This document shows, in pieces, positions 35,191-46,600 of a DNA stretch of 64,000 bases. Positions within the stretch are counted from its first letter, which is position 1. Every line of letters starts with the position of its first letter. Position numbers and translations under genes: made by a program. The notes under the pieces are model-generated. The model was not told where the DNA came from. It saw nothing but the letters and a program-made list of their open reading frames with translations, and searched no databases. The stretch is from Monomorium pharaonis. Taxonomy: Eukaryota; Arthropoda; Insecta; Hymenoptera; Formicidae. Location of the stretch: positions 16,040,546 through 16,104,545 of the forward strand of contig NC_050469.1 of the NCBI RefSeq assembly GCF_013373865.1. The letters are read 5' to 3'.

Positions 35191-36482
35191 TCTCAAGCAC
35201 TACGTAGTACACAAATACAATAAATATTACCACGTTTAACAACATCTTTAGTTTGTACTATTCTACTTTTATTATATGTAATTTGAATAAAATTTTAACA
35301 ATTATCATTTCTTTATATTTTTAGTGTTACACACGATCGAAAAAAAAATTATCAAAAGTTATCACTAAAACTGCGATAAATAATCAACACGATACTTTCT
35401 TTCTGAGTGTCGTATCGTGTTTAATGTTAAAAATGTTAAAAAATAGTAATCTTGTTAAAAAAATTTTATGACATTTAATGAAACTCTAATAATATTGATT
35501 GGAACTGTTGTTGAAAATGTCGTTTATCGTGTTTCTGTAAATACTTTAGAGGGAAAGATATTCCTGTTAAATTACAAAGTATAAAAGTACAAAGTTCAAT
35601 TTTACATACAAATTAAGAGTAAATAAAAAATTTAATAATGAATAAAAGAATTCAGAGTTTCTTCTACCTTTAATTGCATTATTAATTACGACAGATTTTC
35701 AGTGACTTATAATGTATTAACGATAGAAGAAATTCGAAGTTCTCTATCATATACAAGAGAAAATCATTTCTAGTTAACCATACTAACGATACTTGACATA
35801 ACATTGATCTCTAATTACCTATAATTACTGTAGAAGTTGCATCGAATAATTTATCCTGAAGTCGTTAAATCAAACGTGAATATTTTTCTATCGTGTTATT
35901 TTACAAAGAGTGCATATTAGGGATAGTATTTCGTGCATTTCGTAATTTTCTAATAAGATGGTTACGAAAGGAGAATGTATAAAGAATCAATCGTGATAAA
36001 TCTTCGTTAATTTAATATTCTATAAAAAACAATGAGAGAATTTGATGCGGCAAATATTATATTATTTGCAGGTTCCATACGTTTCCATTGCTTTCTCTCT
36101 TTCGACTTTCTTATTTACAAAAATTTATTACGATTTAAATTTGTCCTATTTTTATTAATAATTTATAATCTCGTCATGTAATCGCGAGTGTGCGTAGCAG
36201 CCATCGACGCGAGCTTAGGCGCGGTGCGGCGACGACGCCACGCTTCTCCTTCTTTCCCCCGCCGCCGCCGGCAGCCAATGCTTGAAACAGTAGGCCGTGC
36301 TATGGCTCGAGCGGCTCGAGCCCTTCCTTCGGCGCGCAAGGCGCGCTCTCATTCGCATAATTTAAAAAATTTATATCTCGATTATTAGCAGACCAAACCC
36401 ACAACAATATTGAACTTTTATGTTCATCTTAATCCCATCTACCTTTTTATGAACAGTGACCAGTATGCTCTAAGACTCCCTG
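34034..36482. mobile_element. TA-flanked element with ~820-870-bp inverted repeats, no transposase
   Basis: Ends CAGGGAGTCCCAGAGCATAC and complement (GACTCCCTG, one base changed), with TA on both sides (34032-34033 and 36483-36484), as in Tc1/mariner. The arms run from the ends to about 34905 and 35640 and contain a GC-rich block (GGCTGCCGGCGGCGGCG) followed by AT-rich DNA. The left arm has a 16-bp addition and an extra ~110-bp inner palindrome around 34815-34905. The middle is unique, with a (CT)n tract, and has no transposase. Confidence 0.8.
35146..35193. repeat. (CT)n microsatellite
   Basis: About 23 CT units in the unique centre of the TA-flanked element. Confidence 0.9.
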
Positions 36483-36541
36483 TATATGTGTGCGCGTGAA
36501 AAAGCTAGTAATAATTATAATTATGATAATTATATAATTAT

Positions 36542-36608
36542 CAATATCGAAATATTGCAATTATTAAAATATTATGTAATATTTTAATAATTGCAATATT
36601 TCGATATT
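36542..36608. repeat. 67-bp AT-rich perfect hairpin
   Basis: AATATCGAAATATTGCAATT and its exact inverse are separated by a 4-base loop region (ATGT). Confidence 0.8.
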
Positions 36609-36882
36609 CTCCTGCTGTACACAAAAATACCGGTAAATAGTACACTGATTGGCTGTTTAAGCAAAAGCTCTTAAATAATAAATTATTAGAAATCCGAATA
36701 TAAGTTTGAAAACTAAATTAATATAAATTGCTTTAAAAGAATTTTGTAATTACACAGAAATATAAAAAATTATCAAAAATGTATAAGTTTGCATGAAATG
36801 TACAAAAAAATGTTTTCGTTGAGAAAATATAATAGTTATTGGCCAGGCCAAGATAATGATTGCCCGTTTAGCTGAATTTTGC

Positions 36883-37112
36883 CTTTGATAAAATTATTTA
36901 TTTATTTATTTAATAAAAAATAAAATAAACTGATTTGGCTTGAAATATAAAATTTAGCTTTTGATAAAATTATTTATTTATTTATTTATTTAATAAAAAA
37001 TAAAATAAACTGATTTGGCTTGAAATATAAAATTTAGCTTTTGATAAAATTATTTATTTATTTATTTATTTAATAAAAAATAAAATAAACTGATTTGGCT
37101 TGAAATGTAGAA
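36883..37112. repeat. Three tandem copies of an ~80-bp AT-rich unit
   Basis: Units begin CTTTTGATAAAATTATTTAT at about 36884, 36958 and 37038 and contain AAACTGATTTGGCTTGAAAT. The first unit lacks one TATT step. Confidence 0.9.
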
Positions 37113-37329
37113 AATAATTCAATAAAATTAAAAAAATATATTTGATCATTTATATTAATAAAATTTTGTTTATTAAATATGAAATGAATATAATTATGAA
37201 AAATCAACAATATATAGAATATGTTTTTAAAATGTACTTAAAAATATTTATGGTATATGAACTTGAAATATTTTTTATATTTGATAATAATGATATAAAT
37301 ATTTATTTTAAATATTTTTATAAATGTTT

Positions 37330-37450
37330 ATCATAATTTTTTTTATACCTGACAAACTCGGACATACAGATATGTACAAAATATTTATCATAAATATTTT
37401 TCCTTATAAATATTTTATAAATACTTTATGAATATTTTGTGCTATCTGGG
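37330..37450. mobile_element. Right end of a CCCAGATAGCAC element
   Basis: The sequence ends TTTTGTGCTATCTGGG, the right terminus seen in element C, and is preceded by repeated AAATATTTAT words. The left end was not found. Confidence 0.5.
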
Positions 37451-37454
37451 AAGA

Positions 37455-37997
37455 TTAGTTTTAACAAATTTTTATGACTGCAAATTTAGATACAAGTTAG
37501 AAAAAGAGCACTGAAAAATGTTGTTTACTCTCGGTATAAAATCCACTTTATATGGTGATATTAATACGTGTACTTTAATTCTGGAAAAGAATTTCCGAAT
37601 CTATATAAGAAATACACACGAATGACTCTACGTTATCGACCTTGATCAAATTTGACAGCCACTTTAACATCCCCTTAAGGGTCGAGAATGTATAGTCATT
37701 CGTGCATATCATTAACAAGATTTCGTATGTCTTTCTTTTATAGATTCTTTTCTAGAATTAAAGTACACGTATTAATATCATCGTAAGTAGTTAATACTAA
37801 GAGAGTTCTAACTATGGGGCTCCGAGGGGGGTGCGGGTGTGCGGGGGGTACTGGTAGGCGCGGGGGTATGACGTCACGTGGGGAGGGGGATCTCGCGGTG
37901 CGGAAATTGCTGACGCAGGATTTTCGGGTCCGCGACCCGGGAGCGGGAGAGGAGGAATCGGGGTCCGCGACCGCCGCCGCCGCCCGCCGCCTGCCGC
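37455..37997. repeat. Left inverted repeat of the Polinton
   Basis: Read outward it matches the right repeat through CGGGTCCGCGACCC, GACGTCA, GGAGCCCCATAGTTAGAAC and TTAGTATTAACTACT, then the AT-rich outer part ending GTTAAAACTAAT. A hairpin element (37554-37782) has been added to this copy only. Confidence 0.8.
37554..37782. mobile_element. 229-bp hairpin MITE in the left Polinton repeat
   Basis: Ends GGTGATATTAATACGTGTAC and, inverted, GATGATATTAATACGTGTAC. It is absent from the right Polinton repeat, which defines it as an insertion. Confidence 0.85.
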
Positions 37998-38326
37998 TGC
38001 TGCAGCAGCCATCGCCGCGGTGCTCGCTCTCTCCCTCTATTATGAATCTGTCTGTCTCTCTCTCTCTCTCCCCCCTCTCTCCCCCTCCCTCCCTCTCTCT
38101 CTCTCTCCCCGTACGCGATATTTTCAACTATACAGTCTTATGATTCTCTCGCTCTTTCTCTTTCATTTGTTGCGTTCTTTCATATGCGGTTACATACATG
38201 CGTTCCCACTCATCTTATCTATGTACCTTTTATTCTTCTACCTACGGTTCTGCGCACACCATTATACTGCAAAGGAATAAGGAAGAGAGAAAATAAGTTA
38301 GAATAATTATTTATAATTTTTTTCAT
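37998..38326. other. GC-rich then CT-rich spacer inside the left repeat
   Basis: Trinucleotide-like CCG/CTG sequence followed by a long CT-rich tract (about 38030-38110). Short ORFs here are compositional. Confidence 0.5.
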
Positions 38327-38905
38327 TTATTCCTTTTGTAACGCGTCGTATACAATATTGTCTGATGCATAAGCCATCAGTTCGCAATTTACGAGCGAAG
38401 TTTTTTCACATATTTTATTTAACAATTTGACTGCATCGCACTTGTTATGAATATTATTTCGCCGCAAACAGTTTACAAATTGATTATATCGTTCTTTTAC
38501 TATATGCATATCATCCCATAATTTAAAATATGCATTATTGATAACATTTTCAAGATTTAGTAAAAATTGTACAGTCGATGGTTTTATGTACATAATTTTG
38601 TTATTTAAAGTGAATTTTATGATACTCTTGTTACGTATTTTAACGATTTTGATGAAAAGATGATTAATCCACAATGACGTAGCGGTTGCCGACTGCAGGA
38701 GTTGCTCGATATCCGTCCGTTTCTCAGTCATTATTACCCAGGTATCACGTGACAGCGGTATCTCATTGCCCTTGTTGTCACCAAGAATCATCTCTACAAA
38801 AGGCTCAAGTCCCACACTGATTCCCATATCCAAATATTTGTAGAATGTAGCCGTCAAAGCAAATCTCCTCCCCAAAATGCGCGGAGTATGACGCGGCTGC
38901 GACAT
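38327..38905 (-). CDS. Unknown 192-aa Polinton protein, open
   Basis: This is one clean frame from ATG (MSQPRHTPRILGRRFAL) to stop at the left edge of the element, transcribed toward the left repeat. It has a basic N-terminus, an EPFVEMILGD segment, then mixed alpha/beta sequence with WVIMTEKRTDIEQLL and an Asn/Leu-rich C-terminal half. I see no catalytic motif, signal peptide or membrane helix. It is transcribed away from the four-unit repeat array at 39225-39610, which may contain its promoter. It has no stops, unlike most neighbours, so it is either short enough to have escaped or under different constraint. I do not recognise the family. Confidence 0.6.
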   Translation of the reverse strand: MSQPRHTPRILGRRFALTATFYKYLDMGISVGLEPFVEMILGDNKGNEIPLSRDTWVIMTEKRTDIEQLLQSATATSLWINHLFIKIVKIRNKSIIKFTLNNKIMYIKPSTVQFLLNLENVINNAYFKLWDDMHIVKERYNQFVNCLRRNNIHNKCDAVKLLNKICEKTSLVNCELMAYASDNIVYDALQKE

Positions 38906-39224
38906 TGTTCTGTAAAGAAAAAAAAAAGTTGCAAGATGTAAAAAATAAAATTCAACTAAATATGTAACAAAATTTGATTTAATTAATTTAAAAAATACTT
39001 AAGGTTTATCACACGTTTCATTTTGCTGAATCGGAACGTAATAGTTCATTTTCAGGGGAAACTCCGACTTCCTTCGATTAACTAATGCAAGATTGGAACT
39101 TTACCGTCCGTATTCCGCTGATTAACTAATGTGATACCGTTGTCAGAACTCTTCTTATATTGCACGCCCTTCACACATCTCGGTAGAGGGGACAATCACA
39201 TATTTTAAACTTCACACATTCAAG

Positions 39225-39610
39225 GATGACCAACGTTTCAGAGGTCAAGCGCCAATGTACGGCTGCTGCGGCAAAATATGTTTTAGGCACGTAATTTGAT
39301 ACTTACTGATGAGATCATACGAAAATCACACATTTAAATAATGTGAATCTTTGAGAGGTCAAGCGCCGATGTACGGCTGCTGTAATAAAATATGTTTTAG
39401 GCATATACATTTGATATTTACTGATGAGATCATACGAAAATCACACATTCAAATAATGCAAATCTTGCAGAGGTCAAGCGCCGATGTACGGCTGCTGTAA
39501 GAAAATATGTTTTAGGCACGTACATAAATCATTTAATACTTACTTGATAAGATTATTCAGAATCGCGCATTCAAATAATTCAAATCTTGCAGAGGTCAAA
39601 CACCGATATT
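39225..39610. repeat. Four tandem ~116-bp units in the Polinton intergenic region
   Basis: Units contain GAGGTCAAGCGCCGATGTAC, GGCTGCTGTAA, AAATATGTTTTAGGCA, CTTACTGATGAGATCATACG and AAAATCACACATTCAAATAA, with AGGTCAAGC starts near 39242, 39357, 39472 and 39592. They lie between the leftward 192-aa gene and the rightward gene set, a likely place for promoters or replication signals. Confidence 0.8.
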
Positions 39611-39639
39611 AAGACAAAGAAAATGAAGAGTTATAAAAA

Positions 39640-39778
39640 ATATATAAGCGGTTGGGAAGCGCATAATACCGCATTTGATGCGAAGTTTAAGATCCGGGTG
39701 CAACTTGAAACCGTCGTCAATCCGGAGTAATAATTCAGTGCAATATGTGTTCAGTGTGCGCACAGTAAAGACTTCTTA
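39640..39778 (+). promoter_or_regulatory. Possible promoter of the rightward Polinton genes
   Basis: AAATATATAAGCGG at about 39638-39651 looks like a TATA box, with TCAGT initiator-like sequences about 90-110 bp further on. This is inference from position and motif only; an inserted element now separates it from the gene. Confidence 0.3.
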
Positions 39779-41603
39779 CAAGGGAACCTCGCGAACCCGA
39801 AAATTCTGATTTTAATGAAACTTGGCATAAATGTAGAGGGGGTAAATACATGAATTTAGAAATTATAAGTTGGTGCTTATAAACGGTTTAAAGGGTTGAA
39901 ACCACTCTTCAAAAATTTAGAGTTTTTGCCTTTTCTCGATATATCTCGTAAACTAAACGAAATATAAAAAAATGTTTCATACAAAAGTTTTACAATATAA
40001 GTATCTCTAGTTAACTATATTATTTATTTTTCCCAAAAAAATTTTTTTTAATAAAATAAATATTTAATAAAATTGACTTTTATGTATATAGCATTTATAA
40101 AGTAATTATACTATCTTATACTATGTTTTATTTATATCATCTATGTGTATATTACGTATGTTATATATTATCTATATTATAATACTATACATTTATATCT
40201 GCATCCCTGTATGTATTAGTTTTCATCTAACAGGTGCGCAATATTAGAGTAGTCACGTTGCTTTCACACAGTTCATCAAATGATAAGTCATTCACTGCAT
40301 TTGTTATAATATCTTTTATCACATCACGTAATTGTATTTCTCTTTCATTTATAGGCGTTAATGGAATATGTGTAATTTGAAATAAAATAATTAACATATT
40401 AAGAACATTCGCAACATTTATGTGTAACATTATGCTTCGCATAATTAAAAACAATCTAACAGAAAAATCAAACACGTTAGATGTGGTGTATTGATCAAGC
40501 ATACGTTAGATTTGATACTGATGTGAAAATGACGCGTAACATCATTAATAAAAATATCAAACTTTGATACGTGACTTCCATTTCATATATGATATATACC
40601 GTGACATGACGAATATAAAACTTGAATGTGAATTTGTGACGTAGACAGAATGAATTGTGTGAAAGCAACGTGACTATTCTAATATCGCGCACCTGTTGGA
40701 TGAAAATTAATACATACAGGGATGCAGATATAAATGTATAGTATTATAACTCAGATAATGTATAACATATGTAATATACACATAGATGATATAAATAAAA
40801 CGTAGTATAAGATAGTATAATTACTTTATAAATGCTATATACATAAAAGTCAATTTTATTAAAAATTTATTTTAATTAAAAAAAATTTTTTTCTCAAATA
40901 ATAAACAGCGTAGTTAAATGAAAGTATTTATGCTGTAAAACTTTTGTATAAAACATTTTTTAATATTTTGTTTAGTTTACGAGATATATAAAAAAAAAAT
41001 AAAAATATCTCAACCTTTGAAGGATAGTTTCACTCATTCAAACCGTTTATAAGGCCAAACGGAAAATTTTCTAATTTTAATGAAACTTGGCATAAATGTA
41101 GAGGGGGTAAATACATTAATTTAGAAATGTTTTATTTTGGTTCAAAACCAGCTTAAAGAGGTGAAAGCACGCTTCAAAGTTGAGACATTTTCGCGTTTTC
41201 TCAATATATCTCGTGACTAAACAAAATATAAAAAAATGTTTCATACAAAAGTTTTACGGCATAAATACCTCTATTTAACTATTTTATTTATTTTTTCCCA
41301 AAAAATTTTTTTACGAAGAACAAAAATTTGTTTAAAAAAAATTTTTTTTAAGGAAATAAATAACAGAGTTAAATAGAAGTACTTATACTGTAAAACTTTT
41401 GTATGAAACATTTTTTTATATTTCGTTTAGTTTACGAGATATATCGAGAAAAGGCAAAACTCTAAATTTTTGAAGGGTGGTTTCAACCCTTTAAACCGTT
41501 TATAAACAACAACTTATAGTTTCTAAATTCATGTATTTACCCCCTCTACATTTATGCCAAGTTTCATTAAAATCAGAACTTTCGGGTTTGCGAGGTTCCC
41601 TTG
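39779..41603. mobile_element. 1825-bp CAAGGGAACCTCGC element with TTA duplication
   Basis: Ends CAAGGGAACCTCGCGAACCC and, inverted, CAAGGGAACCTCGCAAACCC. TTA is at 39776-39778 and 41604-41606. The outer ~280 bp on each side are inverted copies (ATGAAACTTGGCATAAATGT), and inside there is a second inverted pair around 40200-40270 and 40655-40735. No transposase. The short ORFs inside are chance. The 3-bp duplication suggests Harbinger-type mobilisation. Confidence 0.85.
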
Positions 41604-41634
41604 TTAGTATAAAAACATACATTATTACAACATA

Positions 41635-42171
41635 AATGAAGATATCGTAGAAGATGCCATTTATGTTCTTAACAATAATGATGATTCCGAAAAATGTAAG
41701 CATGTGCAGAGAATATCACCAGTGCAATTTCTACGTGATTGAGAACTCGGTATACGCGGAACGCATGAACGCACCGTAATACAGAAAGTTTACATACACG
41801 ATCAATTCGTTCATAACTGGCCTCATCATATAAAGCATAAATTATATAGAGAGATACTCAATTGGGTTGACACCGATGAACATGAATATGATATAGCAAA
41901 ACAAATCGTAGAAAAGACTCAGGAATGCTGTTACCATCTCATTGAGATACCAGCAGGTATCGGAAGGTATATCAAAGTGATAACAATAATGAGCCACTTT
42001 TGTTATGACACTGAGAATCCTTATGTAGAGAAAATGCTGCACACTTACCACGAATTTTCAAATCTTTTGAACAATGATAAGGATGAATACGTTCTGTCTG
42101 AGCAAGAGATGGAGATATGTTTTTTTATTCGATGTGAAAGACAAAGCAAGCTAATGCAGTTAGAAATTTAA
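41635..42171 (+). pseudogene. Unknown Polinton protein, one internal TGA
   Basis: A frame of 178 codons is open from 41635 apart from TGA at 41740-41742; the start is missing or lies before the inserted element. The sequence is acidic and Tyr/His-rich (EILNWVDTDEHEYDIAKQ) with no motif I recognise. It precedes the polymerase gene by about 100 bp on the same strand. Confidence 0.45.
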
Positions 42172-43390
42172 GACAAATTTCGATTCTGCATTAGGTGCTA
42201 CGAAATTACATGCAAGTGTCCTGTTGAAGATTGTACGGTATTGTTTTAAACAGTGTTAAAAAGACAAAAATGGAGAATAATTTCGAGCAAGTGAAACGCG
42301 AGCTGTTGGAGCAAGCAAATGGAATCACTACTTTGGACGAGTATTTCATGTGGTTGCAGCGATGCGACGAGTTTATACAACAGTTTGAGGAACATAGCCG
42401 TATCAAGCGTCCTCGGCTTGCCATCGGACAAAGACAATCGTTGGTGACGAGAATCGCGCGACTCGAAGGTGAAAAGACACAATTACAAAGACGTTTCGTG
42501 CATGTAGGTGGTAATTACGCGAGCACTAGTAATAACGCGAACAGACTCATGTGGCGAGAGATAGATACAGCGTTCGAGAATTGTATTCAGACAGGTGCAG
42601 TGATAAATACAAACTATATTGAACCGCGAACGTTTCTAGAAGACGCAGGCGGTATAGTGCTCGAGCGAGTGCGGGACGCTCTAGAAAAACACAATAGTGT
42701 GAAAGTGAATACCACATTTAATGGTGTGTTTGTAACAGGTGATAAACGTGCAAACAAAAGTATAAATACTAAAAATTGTGAACTATTTCAAACGTCAGAC
42801 TTGGATGAGTGGTACGAGCGACGCATTATCGAGCCCACTTTGGCTTCGCTTGAAGAGTTTCAAGAACGTGATAGCGGATGGGCGTCGTCGCAAATTCTTA
42901 ATTTGATTCTAAATATAAATAAGTACAATCCTCTACACGCGGGGTGTCATGTGACATTACCGCAAGAAATAATGATGAATCGTGCAGTAATGAACGTTAA
43001 TTCAAAGGATAATGCATGCTTCGCGTGGTCAGTGGTCGCCGCTCTACAGCCTGCTGAAAGAAACACAGAATTGGAATCGTCATATCCGCATTATGCAACA
43101 GTCCTAAAGTTTGATGATATTGTGTTTTCCGTTACAGTAAAGGATATAGGAAAATTTGAGAGTCTTAACAATGTATCGATCAACGTCTACGGGATGAAAA
43201 AGGAAATGGCAATGCTAAAGATTCTTCCGCTGCGGCTCTTTAATGACAAGAAAGAGAAGCATGTTAATTTATTATACATGCAAAATCCGCGCGAAGACAG
43301 CGTAGGCCACTTTGCCTGAATAAAAAATTTGTTCCGTCTCATCAGCTCCCAACTGATCAAACATAATGGAAAAAAATTTATTTGCAATCG

Positions 43391-43469
43391 GTATGTGTAA
43401 TATATTTAAAAAATTCACATGATCTAGCAAAAAAAAAGTAATTAAAAATGTTTCCATTATTTTTTACAG
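43391..43469 (+). other. 79-nt intron in the Polinton polymerase gene
   Basis: Donor GTATGT and acceptor TTTTTTACAG. The frame continues exactly across it (phase 2), while the intron itself has stops in frame. A zinc-like CxxC pair straddles the joint. Confidence 0.65.
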
Positions 43470-43677
43470 GTGCTTGAACTATTTTTCATCATGCGGGAGG
43501 TTGCAATCACACGCTGTAGACTGTCAGAGAATGAACGACTGCGCTATCACATTGCTCGTTGAAGACGACAAGTGGTTGAATTTCTGTAAACCACAAGGAA
43601 CGAGTGCTCTTTATCGTCTACGCGGACCTCGAGTGTGTGCTGCGGAAGACGCAACATGATACAGAGCAAGCGTCGTA

Positions 43678-46600
43678 CACGCACCGGCAGAAATGGTGTC
43701 CCGCGACGTTCAGCGCGCGGCGATCACCCACACACGCGAAGCGCCGTACGTGTTACTGGGCGCACGGAGGAGCCGGGGAGATGGGAGAGGAGCGAAAAAA
43801 GTGGGGATCGCGCCGGTGTTGCATCCTTCACTAACGTCGCACGTTGAAGAAGGATAGAGCTAAGATGAGTGAGAAGACGTGATACCGACTCGATGGTGTC
43901 CCAATATCCGTTTCACTCGCACTCGATACTAATATCGTCTCTCGCTCGCCAATACCGATGCGTCGTGCTTTCCTTTTTCTTTGAGAGGCGGCTATCCGAA
44001 TGCACGAAGCGTCGACATTTATTCTATTAGCATGTCATTCATTACTTTATATTATGTAAAGTGATAAAATTTAATTTAAAAAAACACAAATTTTTATTGA
44101 AATATTAATTATGTTATACATAGAAAGAAAAAAATTCACGTTTATCCCAATTAATTATTGATTCACTTATGATTGCGTAATAATGCTTCTTTTTCATCCC
44201 GTAACAAATTTTTGTGTGAAATTATAACCATCGTTACGGATAATTTTCAGACTATAAGAGTTTCTCATCCATTTACAAATTTAGAGTATAAGATTACTTT
44301 CTTGTATTGTAAGTAAGCTTGCAAAATTGAATTTACAATTAAATGTAAGTGTATAAAAATAGTGATAGTGATAAAAGATTATAAAGTTTTAAACTTATCT
44401 TATCATTAGTCTTTTGTTTAAATTAAAATATATATTTTGTTAATGTTGCAAGGAAAAGGAACAGGCAACAAACGATAATCAAATATTTAAAATATTGTCT
44501 AAATTTATTTAATTGAATTGATAAACATTATGACTGTTATGATGACATTATTTCTGTCATGTATTCTGGAATTAGTTTGATAAAATTGTCAGTTTTTGAA
44601 CAGATATAACTGGGATTTGGTAAGTTTATGTATTTTTTAACTGAATCGAGTAAATAGCATATAAAATTTAATTATGTTAAATGTTAAATGAACAAAAAAT
44701 TAACTTACAATCTATCTTACAAACTACAATTAACTTACAAACTATCAACATTAAATAAATGTTAAAATAAAATTTTTATTATCTTTTAAAATTATTATTT
44801 ACATATAATTAAAGTTTCTAATTAAAAAAAAACATTATTAAACAAAACAGTTATCGTATGAGTTATTAAATAAATTTTAATAGTTTTTCATTCCAGCTTA
44901 TGTGTCTCACTCACACGGTGAACCATATGTATTCTTTTTTCTTCTTTTGCTTGTTGTTTTGTTACTAGGAGACCGCATATTTCAAATGTTTGTTACTATT
45001 TTTGCTTATTAAATTATTTATCGTGGTGTCATAGCACTGAGCGGACGTAATTCTGCAATTGTGATAACGATGCCTAAAAACTTGTGTCCGGAAATGCGAG
45101 GTCGTATTGTTGGGCAGTGGCAGACCGGAAGATCAGTAGCTGAAATTGCTGCTAAAATTTCGTGTTCTGTGAAAACTGTCCGACGATGGATACAGCGTTT
45201 TACGGATGGCGGTGATCATGCTTTGCATGATCATCGTCGAAATAATCGGGCTCCCCGAAAGACTCAACCAGAAGAAGTTGAGGCTATCGTTGCCGCAGTT
45301 GCTGATCAACCCTTTGGCACCATCCAAGAGGTGATCAACGCAACGAACGTCGAAGTATCCGATAGGACCGTCCGGCGACGTCTCAACGAAGCTGGATATC
45401 ACTGTTACCGTCCAGCCCGCAAAATTCCGCTGACTCCCTTTCATCGGAAGCAGCGCATCGCGTTTGCTTTGGAAAACCTGGTGACGAGCCATGAGGAATG
45501 GGAGGCAACATTCTTTACGGATGAGAAATCCTTCGTATCGTCTGCCGACCGCATACCTCACGTATGGCGACCACGAGATCAACGGTTGCATCCGAACCAT
45601 GTTGTGCCTCTTTACAGAAGTGGGAGGATTTCATGCTCATTGTGGGGCTGGATTAATGGCACTACAATCGGAGAGCTGGTGGAGACTCCTCCACGAATGA
45701 CCTCTGCAGATTACATTCGCATACTGGAAGATGTTTTTCTTCCATCAGTACGCGCAATTTATTCTGTAGAGGACATGCCAGTTATTCGATTAGTGCAGGA
45801 TAATTCTGGAGTCCACACTTCGCGTGAAACGCAGGCATAGTTTCGGAATCATCCGGAGATCAAGTTGGTTAACTGGCCTGCTCGTTCACCAGATCTAAAT
45901 TTGATCGAAAATGTCTGGGCACAAATGGTTCGACGATGGGAACCAAGAAGGGAGAGGACGGTAGCAGCGTTAGTCAATCACGCAAAAGAAATCTGGGAAG
46001 AACTTCGGTTCCGACCAGACTTTCTTGCAAACTTGATTAATTCGATGCCTAATCGACTCAATCAAGTTATTGACCGGTCTGGATACTGGACGGATTATTA
46101 ATGCTTCCGCAGCTAACACCACAATCGGTCCTTTTCAGGGCCAATAAAATTTTCACATCGCAAATAGAGACGGCTGTCTCACGTGTTAGAAAGCCGGCTG
46201 GTCGGCATTTTCCGGCCAGTAGGCTGGTTAAAACATCGACGAGAGATTATTTACTAATAGTCTCTCGTCGGTGGTAAAAGTAACACGTTAATTGTAATTT
46301 CATTACAAGTAACACAATTATGTTTTAATTTATTATTAGTATATTTTTATATTTAATTGTAACTTTAATTCTACAAATTTTATTAGTAACAAGAAATATT
46401 AATTTTATATTGCAAATTTGGAAGCGCAAGAAAAACTATTAAAATTTATTTAATAACTCATACGATAACTGTTTTGTTTAATAATGTTTTTTTTTAATTA
46501 GAAACTTTAATTATATGTAAATAATAATTTTAAAAGATAATAAAAATTTTATTTTAACATTTATTTAATGTTGATAGTTTGTAAGTTAATTGTAGTTTGT

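Noticed and set aside
34158..36388. 66-aa Arg/Ser-rich frames in both arms of the TA-flanked element
   Set aside because: The GC-rich arm gives unrelated frames in opposite readings, and a 16-bp difference between arms shifts them.
37738..38143. ORFs of 109-129 aa over the left Polinton repeat
   Set aside because: GC-rich and CT-rich repeat sequence open on both strands; the same DNA recurs inverted at the right end without conserving the frames.
39225..39610. Possible CRISPR or tRNA cluster
   Set aside because: Whole units repeat without spacers, and no tRNA A/B box cloverleaf was recognised.
40227..40692. Two ~65-91-aa frames inside the TTA-flanked element
   Set aside because: They lie across the inner inverted pair and have no start context, motif or counterpart elsewhere.
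45133..45600. 155-aa - strand frame over the Tc1-like transposase
   Set aside because: Shadow of the clear DD35E transposase on +.
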